DNA from: Streptomyces armeniacus
GTDB lineage: Bacteria; Actinomycetota; Actinomycetes; Streptomycetales; Streptomycetaceae
NCBI RefSeq assembly: GCF_003355155.1
Contig: NZ_CP031320.1
Location: 3,091,367-3,155,366, forward strand
Length of the DNA stretch: 64,000 nt
Reading direction: 5' to 3'
Part shown: one piece after another, positions 7,026 to 15,866 of the stretch
How positions within the stretch are numbered: position 1 is the first letter of the stretch
Layout: each line of letters begins with the position of its first letter
Position numbers and translations under genes: made by a program
Notes under the pieces: model-generated
Databases searched by the model: none
What the model was told of the DNA's origin: nothing
What the model saw: only the letters and a program-made list of their open reading frames with translations

Positions 7026-8546
7026 ATGTCCTCCAGCAAGCAAGGCAAGGAGCTGCGCCGACTCGCGCTCTCCGTCCTCCAGCCCGGTTTCGTGGGCACC
7101 GAGGCGCCCGAGTGGGTCCTGCGCGACATCGGCGAGGGCCTGGCGTCCGTCGTCCTCTTCTCGCGCAACATCGCCTCACCGGAACAGGTCGCCCGGCTGA
7201 CCGGGCAACTCCGCGCGGAGAACCCAGAGTTGATCATCGCGATCGACGAGGAGGCCGGGGACGTCACCCGGATCGAGTCCGCGACCGGCTCCAGCCGCCC
7301 CGGCAACTGCGCGCTCGGCGCCGTCGACGACGCCGAACTGACCGAGGCCGTCGCCGCCGACCTGGGCCGCGAGCTGCACGCCGCCGGCATCAGCCTCAAC
7401 TACGCGCCGAGCGTCGACGTCAACTCCAACCCCGACAACCCCGTCATCGGCGTCCGGTCCTTCGGCGCCGATCCGAAGGTGGTGTCCCGGCAGGCCGCCG
7501 CGTGGATCCGCGGACTCCAGTCGGCCGGCGTCGCCGCCTGCGCCAAGCACTTCCCCGGCCACGGAGACGTCGCCGTCGACTCCCACCACGGCCTGCCCAG
7601 CTACGACGCGGACCTCGACGAGATCGCCGCCCAGGCGCTTCCCCCGTTCCGCGCGGCGATGGACGCGGGCGCCCGCGCCGTCATGAGCGGCCACCTCCTC
7701 GTACCGGCCTACGACCCGGACCTCCCCGCCACCCTCAGCAGCCGCATCCTCGACGACCTGCTCCGCCGCGAACTCGACTTCGACGGCCTGACGGTGACGG
7801 ACGCCATCGAGATGGGCGCCGTCGCCGACCGCTACGGCATCGACGGGGCGGCCGTACGGGCCGTCGCCGCCGGCGCCGACGCCGTCTGCGTCGGCGGGGA
7901 GAGCGCGGAGGAGGCCACCGCCCAGCTCCTCGCCGGGGCGCTCGCCGACGCGGTGACCGCCGGGGAGCTCACCGAGGCGCGGCTCGTACAGGCGGCGGAG
8001 CGCGTACGGGCGTTCGCCGCCTGGTCGGCGGAGCTGAGCCGTACGGCCGCCGTCGGCCGTACGGGCGGCGACATCGGCTACATCGCCGCCCGCCGCGCCA
8101 TCCGCCTGACCGGCGCCGTCCACGACGCCCTCCCGCTGGCCGCGCCGCCGCACGTGGTGGAGCTGGTGCCGACCACCAACCTGGCCATCGGCAAGGAGAC
8201 CCCGTGGGGCGTCGCCTCGCGCCTGCCCGAACGGCTGCCGGGGGCCACGTCCGTACGGCTGCACCAGGACCAGCTGCGTACGCCCGCCGCCGCGCTCCAG
8301 GAAAGCGCCCTGGCGCCCGCTTCGGGACGCCCGCTGGTGGTCGTCGTACGGGACGCCGCGCGCCACGCGTGGATGGGCCGCGCCCTTGCGGACCTGGTCA
8401 CGGCGCGGCCCGACGCCATCGTCGTGGAGATGGGCCTGCCCGGCGCCGGCGCCACGGCCCAGGGAGCGGTCCAGATCTTCACCCACGGCGCCACGGCCGC
8501 CTCGGGCCGCGCCGCGACGGAGGTCCTGGCGGGACCGGCCCGGTAG
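7026..8546 (+). CDS. Glycoside hydrolase family 3 beta-N-acetylhexosaminidase (NagZ-like)
   Basis: A 506-aa GH3 enzyme releasing terminal GlcNAc from chitin oligosaccharides or muropeptides. The NagZ-type signature KHFPGHGD (174-181) with DSHH (185-188) supplies the Asp-His acid/base pair, and TVTDAIEMGAV carries the nucleophile Asp259. The C-terminal third (about 350-506) is the accessory alpha/beta domain of two-domain GH3 enzymes. No signal peptide is seen (MSSSKQGKELRR), so the enzyme is probably cytoplasmic and acts on imported sugars. Start ATG has GAGAGG upstream. The promoter carries a dre site, so induction by GlcNAc metabolites through DasR is likely. Confidence 0.92.
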   Translation: MSSSKQGKELRRLALSVLQPGFVGTEAPEWVLRDIGEGLASVVLFSRNIASPEQVARLTGQLRAENPELIIAIDEEAGDVTRIESATGSSRPGNCALGAVDDAELTEAVAADLGRELHAAGISLNYAPSVDVNSNPDNPVIGVRSFGADPKVVSRQAAAWIRGLQSAGVAACAKHFPGHGDVAVDSHHGLPSYDADLDEIAAQALPPFRAAMDAGARAVMSGHLLVPAYDPDLPATLSSRILDDLLRRELDFDGLTVTDAIEMGAVADRYGIDGAAVRAVAAGADAVCVGGESAEEATAQLLAGALADAVTAGELTEARLVQAAERVRAFAAWSAELSRTAAVGRTGGDIGYIAARRAIRLTGAVHDALPLAAPPHVVELVPTTNLAIGKETPWGVASRLPERLPGATSVRLHQDQLRTPAAALQESALAPASGRPLVVVVRDAARHAWMGRALADLVTARPDAIVVEMGLPGAGATAQGAVQIFTHGATAASGRAATEVLAGPAR

Positions 8547-8554
8547 GCCCACAA

Positions 8555-8585
8555 CCGCCCGCCACGCGTAACTCGTCCCGGGCGG
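8555..8585. terminator. Bidirectional stem-loop between GH3 and Imm21 genes
   Basis: CCGCCCG (8555-8561) and CGGGCGG (8579-8585) form a 7-bp stem with a 17-base loop, right after the GH3 stop and just before the stop of the convergent Imm21 gene. There is no U-tract, as is usual for Streptomyces terminators. Confidence 0.45.
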
Positions 8586-8593
8586 CGGCCGGT

Positions 8594-9190
8594 TCAGCCC
8601 TCCGCGGGGAGGAGCTGGACCAGGCCGGCCTGGTTCTCCCCGCCCGGCCCGGTGTGGGTGGCGCGCACCCGCCAGCGGCCGGCGGGCAGCGGGACCGGTG
8701 CCTGCTCGGGCATCCCGCCGCCGGGCGCCTCGGAGTCCAGTCCGGCGCCGGCCTCCACGGAGTCCATGAGCACGCCCGTACCGTCCGACACCCAGGTGCC
8801 GCACTCCTCCCAGGAGGTGGCGGGGTCCGCGAGGGCGGCCTCGGCCGCGGCCCGCAGCCCGGCCGCCGACCGGGCGGCGAACCAGCGCAGGAACGCCCGG
8901 TGTTCCGGCAGATAGCAGGTGGTGGCCGGCTCGTCCGCCAGCACCAGCGCCTGCGCGCCGCCCTGCCCGACGGGGATCACGCCGGCCAGGCCGCCGACCG
9001 CGCAGGCCCGGTCGTAGTCGTCCGGCGCGGTCGCGTCTCCTCCGACGAGCCCGGTCTCCGTGGCTCCGTGCCAGGCGGTCAGCGCGGAGACGGGGACGAC
9101 GATCAGAGGGCCGCCGAGCGATTCCACCCAGACAGGCCCGGCACCGGACGTGCCGTACGCGTCAACCTCGGTGTACGGAGAGGCATTCAT
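8594..9190 (-). CDS. Immunity 21 (Imm21) family protein
   Basis: A 198-aa soluble protein resembling the Imm21 group of polymorphic-toxin immunity proteins common in Streptomyces: WVESLGGPLIVVP near the N-terminus, DYDRACAV, GVIPVGQGGAQALVL with EPATTCYLPEHRAFLRW in the middle, and MPEQAPVPLPAGRWRVRATHT near the C-terminus. Such proteins neutralise a cognate toxin delivered between cells. No toxin gene is visible beside it, so it looks like an orphan immunity gene. It is divergent from the DrrAB-like transporter; its promoter must lie in the 100-bp spacer. The family call is from memory of the sequence pattern. Confidence 0.75.
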   Translation of the reverse strand: MNASPYTEVDAYGTSGAGPVWVESLGGPLIVVPVSALTAWHGATETGLVGGDATAPDDYDRACAVGGLAGVIPVGQGGAQALVLADEPATTCYLPEHRAFLRWFAARSAAGLRAAAEAALADPATSWEECGTWVSDGTGVLMDSVEAGAGLDSEAPGGGMPEQAPVPLPAGRWRVRATHTGPGGENQAGLVQLLPAEG

Positions 9191-9239
9191 GCGGGCCAGT
9201 GTGCCCCGGCCCCGGACGCTGACACCGCCGTACGGGCCG

Positions 9240-9283
9240 TGTCAGGCCGGTGTCAGGGGCGTGACAGGCCGGGTCCCGACAGT
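9240..9283 (+). promoter_or_regulatory. Putative SARP-box promoter of the DrrAB-like operon
   Basis: Heptamers TGTCAGG (9240), TGTCAGG (9251) and TGACAGG (9262) repeat at exactly 11-bp spacing, the direct-repeat architecture recognised by SARP activators. Nine bases after the last comes GACAGT (9278-9283), a plausible -10, which would start transcription at about 9290, the A of the ABC gene's ATG, giving a leaderless messenger. The gene has no good ribosome-binding site, in agreement. An AfsR/SARP-type regulator gene lies just beyond the operon. Confidence 0.6.
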
Positions 9284-9289
9284 GGGCGC

Positions 9290-10228
9290 ATGACGAGTTC
9301 AGCGATTTCAGCCTCGGGGCTGCGGAAAGCGTTCAGGGACAGGACCGTGCTCGACGGCATCGACGTGGAGGTGCGCGCGGGCACGGTCTTCTCCCTGCTT
9401 GGCCCGAACGGCGCGGGCAAGACGACGATGGTCAACGTGCTGACCACACTGATGAAGGCGGACGGTGGCACCGTACGCGTCGCCGGGCACGACATCGAGA
9501 CCGAGACCAAGGAGGTGCGCGCGCTGATCGGGGTCACCGGCCAGTTCGCGGCGGTGGACGAGTTGCTGACGGGGCACGAGAACCTGCGGCTGATGGCGGA
9601 TCTGCACGGCCTGGGCTCCGGGGAGAGCAGACGGGTCCGTACGGAACTGCTGGAGCGGTTCGACCTGGCCGACGCGGCGCGGAACCAGGCCGCCACCTAT
9701 TCCGGCGGCATGCGCCGGAAGCTGGATCTGGCGATGACGCTGGTCGGCGGGCCGCGGATCATCTTCCTGGACGAGCCGACGACGGGCCTGGACCCGCGCA
9801 GCCGCCGCACGATGTGGGAGATCATCCGCGAGCTGGTGGCCGACGGCGTGACCGTCTTCCTCACCACCCAGTACCTCGAGGAGGCCGACCAGCTCGCCGA
9901 CCGTATCGCCGTACTCGACCGGGGCCGCCTGGTCGCCCAGGGCACCCCCGACGACCTCAAGCGCCAGGTGCCCGGCACCCACGTACGGCTCCGGTTCGCA
10001 ACCGCCGCCGAACTCGACGCCGCCGCACGGGTCTTCACCGGCTCCACGCGCGACGACGAGGCGCTGGCCCTGCGGGTCTCCGGCGACGGCGGTACGAAGT
10101 CGCTGCGTGCCCTGCTGGACAGGCTCGACGAGTACGGCATCAGCGCCGAGGAGTTCTCCGTCCACACACCGGACCTCGACGACGTTTTCCTCGCCCTGAC
10201 GGGCCACTCAACGGAGGCGGCGGAATGA
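9290..10228 (+). CDS. ABC exporter ATP-binding protein (DrrA-like)
   Basis: A 312-aa ATPase of the daunorubicin-resistance type. Walker A GPNGAGKTT near residues 40-48, signature YSGGMRRKLDLAM, Walker B RIIFLDEPTTGLDP, and switch TTQYLEEADQLADR. The C-terminal extension after residue 230, ending PDLDDVFLALTG, is the DrrA-specific tail. It would power export of a hydrophobic compound with the permease encoded next, whose start overlaps its stop (ATGA). ATG at 9290 lacks a Shine-Dalgarno and may be leaderless. Confidence 0.92.
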   Translation: MTSSAISASGLRKAFRDRTVLDGIDVEVRAGTVFSLLGPNGAGKTTMVNVLTTLMKADGGTVRVAGHDIETETKEVRALIGVTGQFAAVDELLTGHENLRLMADLHGLGSGESRRVRTELLERFDLADAARNQAATYSGGMRRKLDLAMTLVGGPRIIFLDEPTTGLDPRSRRTMWEIIRELVADGVTVFLTTQYLEEADQLADRIAVLDRGRLVAQGTPDDLKRQVPGTHVRLRFATAAELDAAARVFTGSTRDDEALALRVSGDGGTKSLRALLDRLDEYGISAEEFSVHTPDLDDVFLALTGHSTEAAE

Positions 10229-10974
10229 GCACCAAGTCCCCCTCGATCGTGATGCTGCGCCGCAACTTCACGCACCTCGCCCGCAATCCGACCTCGGTGT
10301 TCAACGCGGTCCTGATGCCGATCATCATGATGCTGATGTTCGTCTACATGATGGGCGACGCCTTCAGCGTCGGCGTCGACTACATCGACTACGGCACGCC
10401 GGGACTGATCCTGCTGGCCGTCTGCTACGGGCTGGGTGCCACCGCGACCGCGGTGAACTCCGACATGACGAAGGGCATCATCAACCGGTTCAAGGTCATG
10501 GACGTCTCCCGCGGAGCCGTCCTGACCGGTCACGTCATCGCCAGTCTGCTCACCAACCTGATCGCCATCGCGGCCCTCGTCGGGGTGGCGTTCCTGCTGG
10601 GGTTCAGCCCGTCGGCGGGGCTCCTCGACTGGCTCGGCGTGGCCGGCATCGTCGTGCTGCTCGGCTTCGCGGCGGGCTGGCTCACCGTCGCCCTGGGGCT
10701 GGCGGCGAAGTCCCCGGAGACGGCGGGCATGGCCTCCGTACCGCTGGTCATGCTGCCGTTCTTCAGCAGCGCGATCGTGCCCGCCGAGAAGATGGGGCCG
10801 GGCCTGCGGCAGTTCGCGGAGTACCAGCCCTTCACGCCCGTCATCGAGACCATGCGCGGGCTGCTCGCCGGCGAACCGTCCGGCGGCGACGCGGTGACCG
10901 CCGTCGCCTGGTGCGCCGGGATCGCGCTCGTCGGCTATCTGTGGGCGCGCTCCACGTTCACCAGGCGAGCGTGA
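10225..10974 (+). CDS. ABC-2 type exporter permease (DrrB-like)
   Basis: A 249-aa membrane protein with about six hydrophobic segments. The central run GTPGLILLAVCYGLGATATA and the middle NRFKVMDVSRGAVLTGHVIA match ABC-2 permeases that partner DrrA-type ATPases. Its start overlaps the ATPase stop by four bases, so the subunits are co-translated. The last 17 bases overlap the 3' end of the convergent AfsR/SARP-type gene, leaving no room for a terminator between them. Confidence 0.92.
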   Translation: MSTKSPSIVMLRRNFTHLARNPTSVFNAVLMPIIMMLMFVYMMGDAFSVGVDYIDYGTPGLILLAVCYGLGATATAVNSDMTKGIINRFKVMDVSRGAVLTGHVIASLLTNLIAIAALVGVAFLLGFSPSAGLLDWLGVAGIVVLLGFAAGWLTVALGLAAKSPETAGMASVPLVMLPFFSSAIVPAEKMGPGLRQFAEYQPFTPVIETMRGLLAGEPSGGDAVTAVAWCAGIALVGYLWARSTFTRRA

Positions 10975-13900
10975 CCGCGACCAGCTGCCGCCAGTTCGTG
11001 CGCGTACCCTCCCGAGCCGCCTCGGCGAACCGCGCGTCGCCGAGGCGGTTCCGCGCCGCCTCCTCGATCCGGGCCGCGTCCGGCTGGCCGGGGTGCGGCA
11101 GCCCGAGCACGGCGGCGCTCGCCGCGAGCAGCCGCGCGGCCTGCTCGTACTGCTCGCGGCGGAGCGCCAGGTCCGCGACCCCGACGAGGGCGTACGCGAT
11201 CAGGAAGGCGCCGTCCGTCTCGGACGCCGCCTGGAAGGCCGCGACGCGGTGCGTAAGTGCCTCGTCGAGATCGTCGGCGAGATAGCCGAGCAGGTCGTGG
11301 ACCATCGCGCGTACGGGCGCCAGTTCCGCCTCGTCGCCCAGCAGCGCCGTCGCGGTGCCGAGCTGCCGGCGGGCCTCCTCGCGGTGGCCGCGCCAGCGGG
11401 CCAGCTCCGCCTTCGAGAGGGCGAGCGCGGCGAGCGAGGCCGGCCAGGTGACCTGTTCCGCGCACCGTTCGGCCTCGGCCATGGTGGCCGTGCAGGAGTC
11501 CTCGTCGCCCAGCAGCCAGTACAGCTGCCCCTGCCGGGACCGCAGATGGATGACGTCGTCGACGGCGCCGATCTCGGTGACGGCCGCGACCGCCTCCTCC
11601 AAGTGCTCGCAGGCGCGGGCGAACTCGCCCCGCATGGCGATCCGGTTGGCGAGTTCGGTGAGGGCCAGCGAGATCCCGTACCGCTCGCCGAGTGAGCGGA
11701 ACTCGGCGAGCGCCAGCTCGAGATGGGCGTCCGCCTCCGGTCCGGCGTCGCCGCGCACGATCCGCATCTTGCCGAGCTGGAAGCGGGCCAGCGCGCGCAC
11801 CCACGGGTCCGCGTCGTCCAGCAGGGGCTCGAACGCGGACACCAGCGCGTCCGGGCCCGCCAGCATGCGCTCCATCGCGCCGATGAGCGCCAGCATCGGG
11901 TAGCGGCCGTAGCCGGCGTGGCTGAGCCGGTACGCCTGGTGGATCCACTCCTCGGCGTTGTGCTCGTCGCCCAGCCCGGACGTCTCGAACAGTACGACCA
12001 TCCCGTACACCATCGCCCGTATGTCGTCGGGCACTTCGCCGGGCGTCCTCGTGGCCGCCATGATCAGCTCGATGCCCTCGGCCTTGCGCCCGCCGAGCCA
12101 CCAGTACCAGCCGGCGCCCGCCGCGAGCCGCATCGCCTCGGGCGCCTCGCGGGCGGCGAGCGCACCGCGCATCGCCGCGCCGATGTTGTCGTGCTCGGCC
12201 TCGAGCGTGGCGAGCCACTCCAGCTGGCCGGCGCGGCGGAGGTGCGTGTCCGCGGTCTCGGCGAGCTCGGTGAAGTACGCGAGGTGGGCGCGGCGCGCCA
12301 GGTCCGACTCGCCCGCCTCCGCGAGCCGCTGGGCGGCGTACTCCTTGATGGTGCCGAGCATCCGGTAGCGCGGTGCGCTTTCGCCCCCGGCGACCAGCAG
12401 CGACTTCTCGGTCAGCGCGGTGAGCAGCTCGAACACGTCCTCCCGCGGCACCGCGTCCTCCCGCGGCACCGCGTCCTCCCGCGGCACCGCGTCCACTTCC
12501 TCATGCGCCCCCGCGGCGGCGCAGACCCGTTCGGCCGCTTCCAGGCCCGCTCCGCCCGAGAACACCGAGAGCCTGCGCAGGACCGCCCGTTCGGCGCCGG
12601 TGAGCAGCTCCCAGCTCCAGTCGACCATCGCGCGCAGCGTGCGGTGCCGCGGCAGTGCCGTACGGCTGCCGCCGGTCAGCAGCCGGAACCGGTCGTCGAG
12701 CCGGTGGGCGAGCTGGTCGAGGGACATGGTGCGCAGCCGGGCCGCGGCCAGTTCGATCGCCAGCGGCATCCCGTCCAGCGCCCGGCAGATCCGCGCCATC
12801 GTCGCCAGCGTGGCGGCGTCGGCGGCGTCGGCGGCGTCGGCGGTGTCGGCGGTGCCCGCGGCGTCGGCCGCGAGATCCTTGCGTACGGCGCCCGCCCGGT
12901 CCCGCAGCAGCCGTACGGCCGGCGCGGACGCGGTCTCGTCGGGGCCTGCGTCCCCGTCCGGCAGGGCCAGCGGCACGACCGGCCACAGCGCCTCGCCGGT
13001 GATGCCGAGCGGTTCCCTGCTCGTCGCCAGGATCCGCAGCCGCCGGCACTCCCCGAGCAGCCGGTGGGCGAGCGCCGCCGCGGGCCCGATCACGTGCTCG
13101 CAGTTGTCCAGGATCAGCAGCATCTCGCGCTCGCGCAGCGCGGCGACGAGCCGGTCCGCAGGCTCGGCGCTCGGCGCCTCGCCGAGGAGGGCGTCCCGGA
13201 GGCCGAGCCCGTCGAGCGCCGCCTGCGCCACGTCGCCGCCTGCGCCGACGGCGGCCAGCTCCACCAGCCAGACGCCGTCCGGCGGTTCGCCGAGCAGGCT
13301 GCGCGCGGTCTCCGTGGCCAGTCTGGTCTTTCCGGAGCCGCCCGGCCCGGTCAGCGTGGTGAGGCGGTGTGCCGCGGTGAGTCCGGCGACGTCGGCGATG
13401 TCGGAGTCCCTGCCGACGAAACTGGTCAGCTCGGCCCGCACGTTGGTCCGCCGGTTCTCCTCCCGCCGCCCCAACTCGCCCCGCAGCAGCGCGACATGCA
13501 GCGCGGACAGCTCCGGCGAGGGGCCGGCGCCCAGCGCGTCGGCCAGTGCCTCGCGCGTGCGCTGGTACACGAGCAGCGCGTCGCTGTCCCGTCCGGCCGC
13601 GACGAGGGCGCGCATGAGCGCGGCGGCCGGCCGCTCCCGTACGGGATGAGCGGCCACCAGGTCGGTCAGCTCCGTGATCAGCTCCGCGCCGTGGCCGAGG
13701 CGGACCTCCGCGTCGAACCGGTCCTCCAGCGCGGTCAGGCGCAGCCCTTCGAGCCGGGTGACCGCCGCGTCGAACGCCGCGCTGTCCTGGAGCCCGACGT
13801 CCTGCATGGCCGCACCGCGCCACAGCGCGAGGGCCTCGCGCAGCAGCCGTACCCGCTGCCGCTCCCCGTCCTCGCGGTTCTCGCGCGCCTGGCCGACGAG

Positions 13901-14206
13901 GCGCTCGAACCGTACGGCGTCCACGGCGCCGGGTTCCACCACCAGCCGGTAGCCGTCCGTACGGCTCTCGACGGCCCCTTCGGGCAGCGCCTTCCGCAGC
14001 CGGGAGACGAGGCGCTGGAGGGCGTTCGCCGCGTCGGCGGGCGGGCGCTCGCCCCAGATCCAGTCGACGAGCGCCGCCTTGGGGACGGCGCGGCCCGGTT
14101 CGAGGGCGAGGGCGGTCAGCAGCCCGCGCAGCCGGGCGCCCGGCACGTCGGCCGGGACGCCGTCGTCCGTGCGAACCTCGAATGATCCCAGCACGCCGAT
14201 CTGCAC
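10958..14206 (-). CDS. AfsR/SARP family regulator: OmpR-type HTH, BTAD, NB-ARC, TPR
   Basis: A regulator of about 1082 aa. Domains in order: winged-helix DNA-binding domain (IGVLGSFEVRTDDG to about residue 95), bacterial transcriptional activation domain (about 96-245), a nucleotide-binding NB-ARC-like domain with Walker A GPGGSGKTRLA and ATSREPLGI, and a long TPR-like helical C-terminus. Such proteins activate antibiotic and transporter genes by binding heptamer direct repeats. Start: GTG at 14206, giving MQIGVLGSFEV as in relatives; a GTG at 14242 adds 12 residues. Neither has a clear ribosome-binding site. Heptamer repeats before the convergent DrrAB-like operon make that operon a likely target. 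Confidence 0.9.
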   Translation of the reverse strand: MQIGVLGSFEVRTDDGVPADVPGARLRGLLTALALEPGRAVPKAALVDWIWGERPPADAANALQRLVSRLRKALPEGAVESRTDGYRLVVEPGAVDAVRFERLVGQARENREDGERQRVRLLREALALWRGAAMQDVGLQDSAAFDAAVTRLEGLRLTALEDRFDAEVRLGHGAELITELTDLVAAHPVRERPAAALMRALVAAGRDSDALLVYQRTREALADALGAGPSPELSALHVALLRGELGRREENRRTNVRAELTSFVGRDSDIADVAGLTAAHRLTTLTGPGGSGKTRLATETARSLLGEPPDGVWLVELAAVGAGGDVAQAALDGLGLRDALLGEAPSAEPADRLVAALREREMLLILDNCEHVIGPAAALAHRLLGECRRLRILATSREPLGITGEALWPVVPLALPDGDAGPDETASAPAVRLLRDRAGAVRKDLAADAAGTADTADAADAADAATLATMARICRALDGMPLAIELAAARLRTMSLDQLAHRLDDRFRLLTGGSRTALPRHRTLRAMVDWSWELLTGAERAVLRRLSVFSGGAGLEAAERVCAAAGAHEEVDAVPREDAVPREDAVPREDVFELLTALTEKSLLVAGGESAPRYRMLGTIKEYAAQRLAEAGESDLARRAHLAYFTELAETADTHLRRAGQLEWLATLEAEHDNIGAAMRGALAAREAPEAMRLAAGAGWYWWLGGRKAEGIELIMAATRTPGEVPDDIRAMVYGMVVLFETSGLGDEHNAEEWIHQAYRLSHAGYGRYPMLALIGAMERMLAGPDALVSAFEPLLDDADPWVRALARFQLGKMRIVRGDAGPEADAHLELALAEFRSLGERYGISLALTELANRIAMRGEFARACEHLEEAVAAVTEIGAVDDVIHLRSRQGQLYWLLGDEDSCTATMAEAERCAEQVTWPASLAALALSKAELARWRGHREEARRQLGTATALLGDEAELAPVRAMVHDLLGYLADDLDEALTHRVAAFQAASETDGAFLIAYALVGVADLALRREQYEQAARLLAASAAVLGLPHPGQPDAARIEEAARNRLGDARFAEAAREGTRTNWRQLVAVTLAW
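12437..12490. repeat. Three 18-bp tandem repeats inside the AfsR-like gene
   Basis: Three perfect copies of an 18-bp unit (12437-12454, 12455-12472, 12473-12490) encode a repeating hexapeptide DAVPRE in the regulator, between the nucleotide-binding and TPR parts. The unit length keeps the frame, so copy-number change would only shorten or lengthen a linker. Confidence 0.9.
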
Positions 14207-14323
14207 TCGGCTGATTCTGGCACGGCGGTCCCGCCGCGCCACGTGCCGTTCAGCCCGCCGTCCGAGCCGCCGCTCGAGGCGGCGCCTTCCAACTCGCCGT
14301 ACGGCGGCGGCTTTCGTGCCCGG

Positions 14324-15616
14324 TCAGTGCTGCCGCTGCCCGCCGAGCGCGTCCAGCATCGCCTGCTGGTGGCGGTGGCCGACCGTCTCGTAGCCGAGCA
14401 CGGTGACGTACGGGGCGAGCATCACCACGAGCAGGCACACCGCGATCGGGGCACCGGCCGCCGACAGCAGGACCGCCGCGAGGAGCACGGCGAGCGTGGC
14501 GGAGATCAGCAGCAGGTGGAAGGGGTCGGCCGAGGACAGCAGCAGGGTGTGCAGCAGGTAGACCATCAGCAGGTAGAGGCCGACCGGGAGGGCCAGCGAG
14601 AGGGTCACGGCCGTCTCGCCGAGCTTCGCGTGGTGCTCCAGGTGGAGGCCGGCCACGTGCAGCCCGGCGCCGGCGCCGGCGATGCCCATGAACAGGGGGA
14701 TGTGGCCGTAGCCGAAGAGGTAGCCGCGGCCGCGGCGGTGTACGAGGACGTCGCCGAACGGGGTCATGAAGTACACCCACCACATGCCGAAGGTCAGTCC
14801 GACGCCGGCGACGACGACGGCGACCGCGTTCCCGGTCCAGTGCGTGCCGTCCGCGCCGCCGAGGAGGTCGGACGACGAGGCGACGGTGCCGATGACGCCC
14901 TCGCCGAGAACGATGATCGCGAACAGGCCGTACCGCTCCGCGACATGGTGGGGGTGCCACGGGGTGCCGCCCGCGCTGCCCTGGGTGAGGACCGGCAGCG
15001 CCAGCTCCAGTACGCCGAGGACCGCGAAGCAGACGAACACGGCGGCGAGCGGCAGATGCGTGAACGCCACCACGGTCCAGCCGACTTGGGCGAGCACGGT
15101 CCAGCGGATGTTCGCCTTCCCCACGGCGCTGTGGGTGGGGGACTGCCGGGAAGCGCGCCACCACTGCAGCACCATCGCGACGCGCATCACGATGTAGCCG
15201 AGCACCATCACCCGGAGTTCGAGGTGCTCGCCCTCCTCGACGGAGTGGAACATCGCCGGCAGGCCGAGCGCGAACACGACGACGCCGATCATCTGGACCA
15301 TCGTCAGCACGCGGTAGAGCCAGTCGTCCGTGCTGAACGCGGAGGCGAACCAGCTGAAGCTGATCCACGCGACGCTGATCGCGAACATCGCGAGCACGTA
15401 CGCGGTGACCGCCTGCCCGTGGTGCCCCGCGGCGAGCATCTCGGCGAAGTGGGACGCGGCGGTGCCGACGGCGACCACGAAGGTGAGGTCGAACAGGAGC
15501 TCCAGTGGCGACGAGGCCCGTCCGTGTTCCTCCGGGTCGCGGCCGGTCATGGGCACCAGCCGGTGGGCGAGCTTGCCGGAGCGGTCGGAGGGGTCGGAGT
15601 GGCTCATGCGCAGCAT
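14324..15616 (-). CDS. Low temperature requirement A (LtrA) family membrane protein
   Basis: A membrane protein of about 430 aa with ten or more hydrophobic segments and the LtrA signature near the N-terminus: SPLELLFDLTFVVAVG, followed by ISFSWFASAF and RYGLFAIIVLGEGVIG in the middle. The biochemical role of LtrA proteins is unclear; in Listeria the gene was linked to growth at low temperature. The start is ambiguous: ATG at 15616 (MLRMSHS) or ATG at 15607 (MSHSDPSD), neither with a strong ribosome-binding site. It has no evident functional link to its neighbours. Confidence 0.85.
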   Translation of the reverse strand: MLRMSHSDPSDRSGKLAHRLVPMTGRDPEEHGRASSPLELLFDLTFVVAVGTAASHFAEMLAAGHHGQAVTAYVLAMFAISVAWISFSWFASAFSTDDWLYRVLTMVQMIGVVVFALGLPAMFHSVEEGEHLELRVMVLGYIVMRVAMVLQWWRASRQSPTHSAVGKANIRWTVLAQVGWTVVAFTHLPLAAVFVCFAVLGVLELALPVLTQGSAGGTPWHPHHVAERYGLFAIIVLGEGVIGTVASSSDLLGGADGTHWTGNAVAVVVAGVGLTFGMWWVYFMTPFGDVLVHRRGRGYLFGYGHIPLFMGIAGAGAGLHVAGLHLEHHAKLGETAVTLSLALPVGLYLLMVYLLHTLLLSSADPFHLLLISATLAVLLAAVLLSAAGAPIAVCLLVVMLAPYVTVLGYETVGHRHQQAMLDALGGQRQH

Positions 15617-15781
15617 GATGCCGCACCCGGCCGCGGCCCCGGGGCGACGTGTGACCGGTGAGTCCGTCGCGCGGCCGGTGCCGGGCGCTCCGCCCGTACC
15701 CCGTAGGCGAGTTGGGGGCCCGGGGGCCTTCCGAACGGTTTCCGCGCGGGGCGCCGCCACGGAATTTCCCGTTCACATCTC

Positions 15782-15847
15782 TTGACGCACCAGCACCAGC
15801 CGCATTTACTCCGTCCACAAGGATAGACAGCGTCTCCATATGTGGAC
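15782..15847 (+). promoter_or_regulatory. Promoter and putative operator for the KdgD-ABC importer genes
   Basis: TTGACG (15782-15787), a 17-base spacer and TTTACT (15805-15810) make a -35/-10 pair. Directly downstream an inverted repeat, GTCCACA (15813-15819) and TGTGGAC (15841-15847), spans 35 bp across the expected start of transcription, a typical repressor position. The regulator is unknown; no regulator gene lies beside it. Confidence 0.55.
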
Positions 15848-15866
15848 GCGATTGAGGAGAGGCTTC

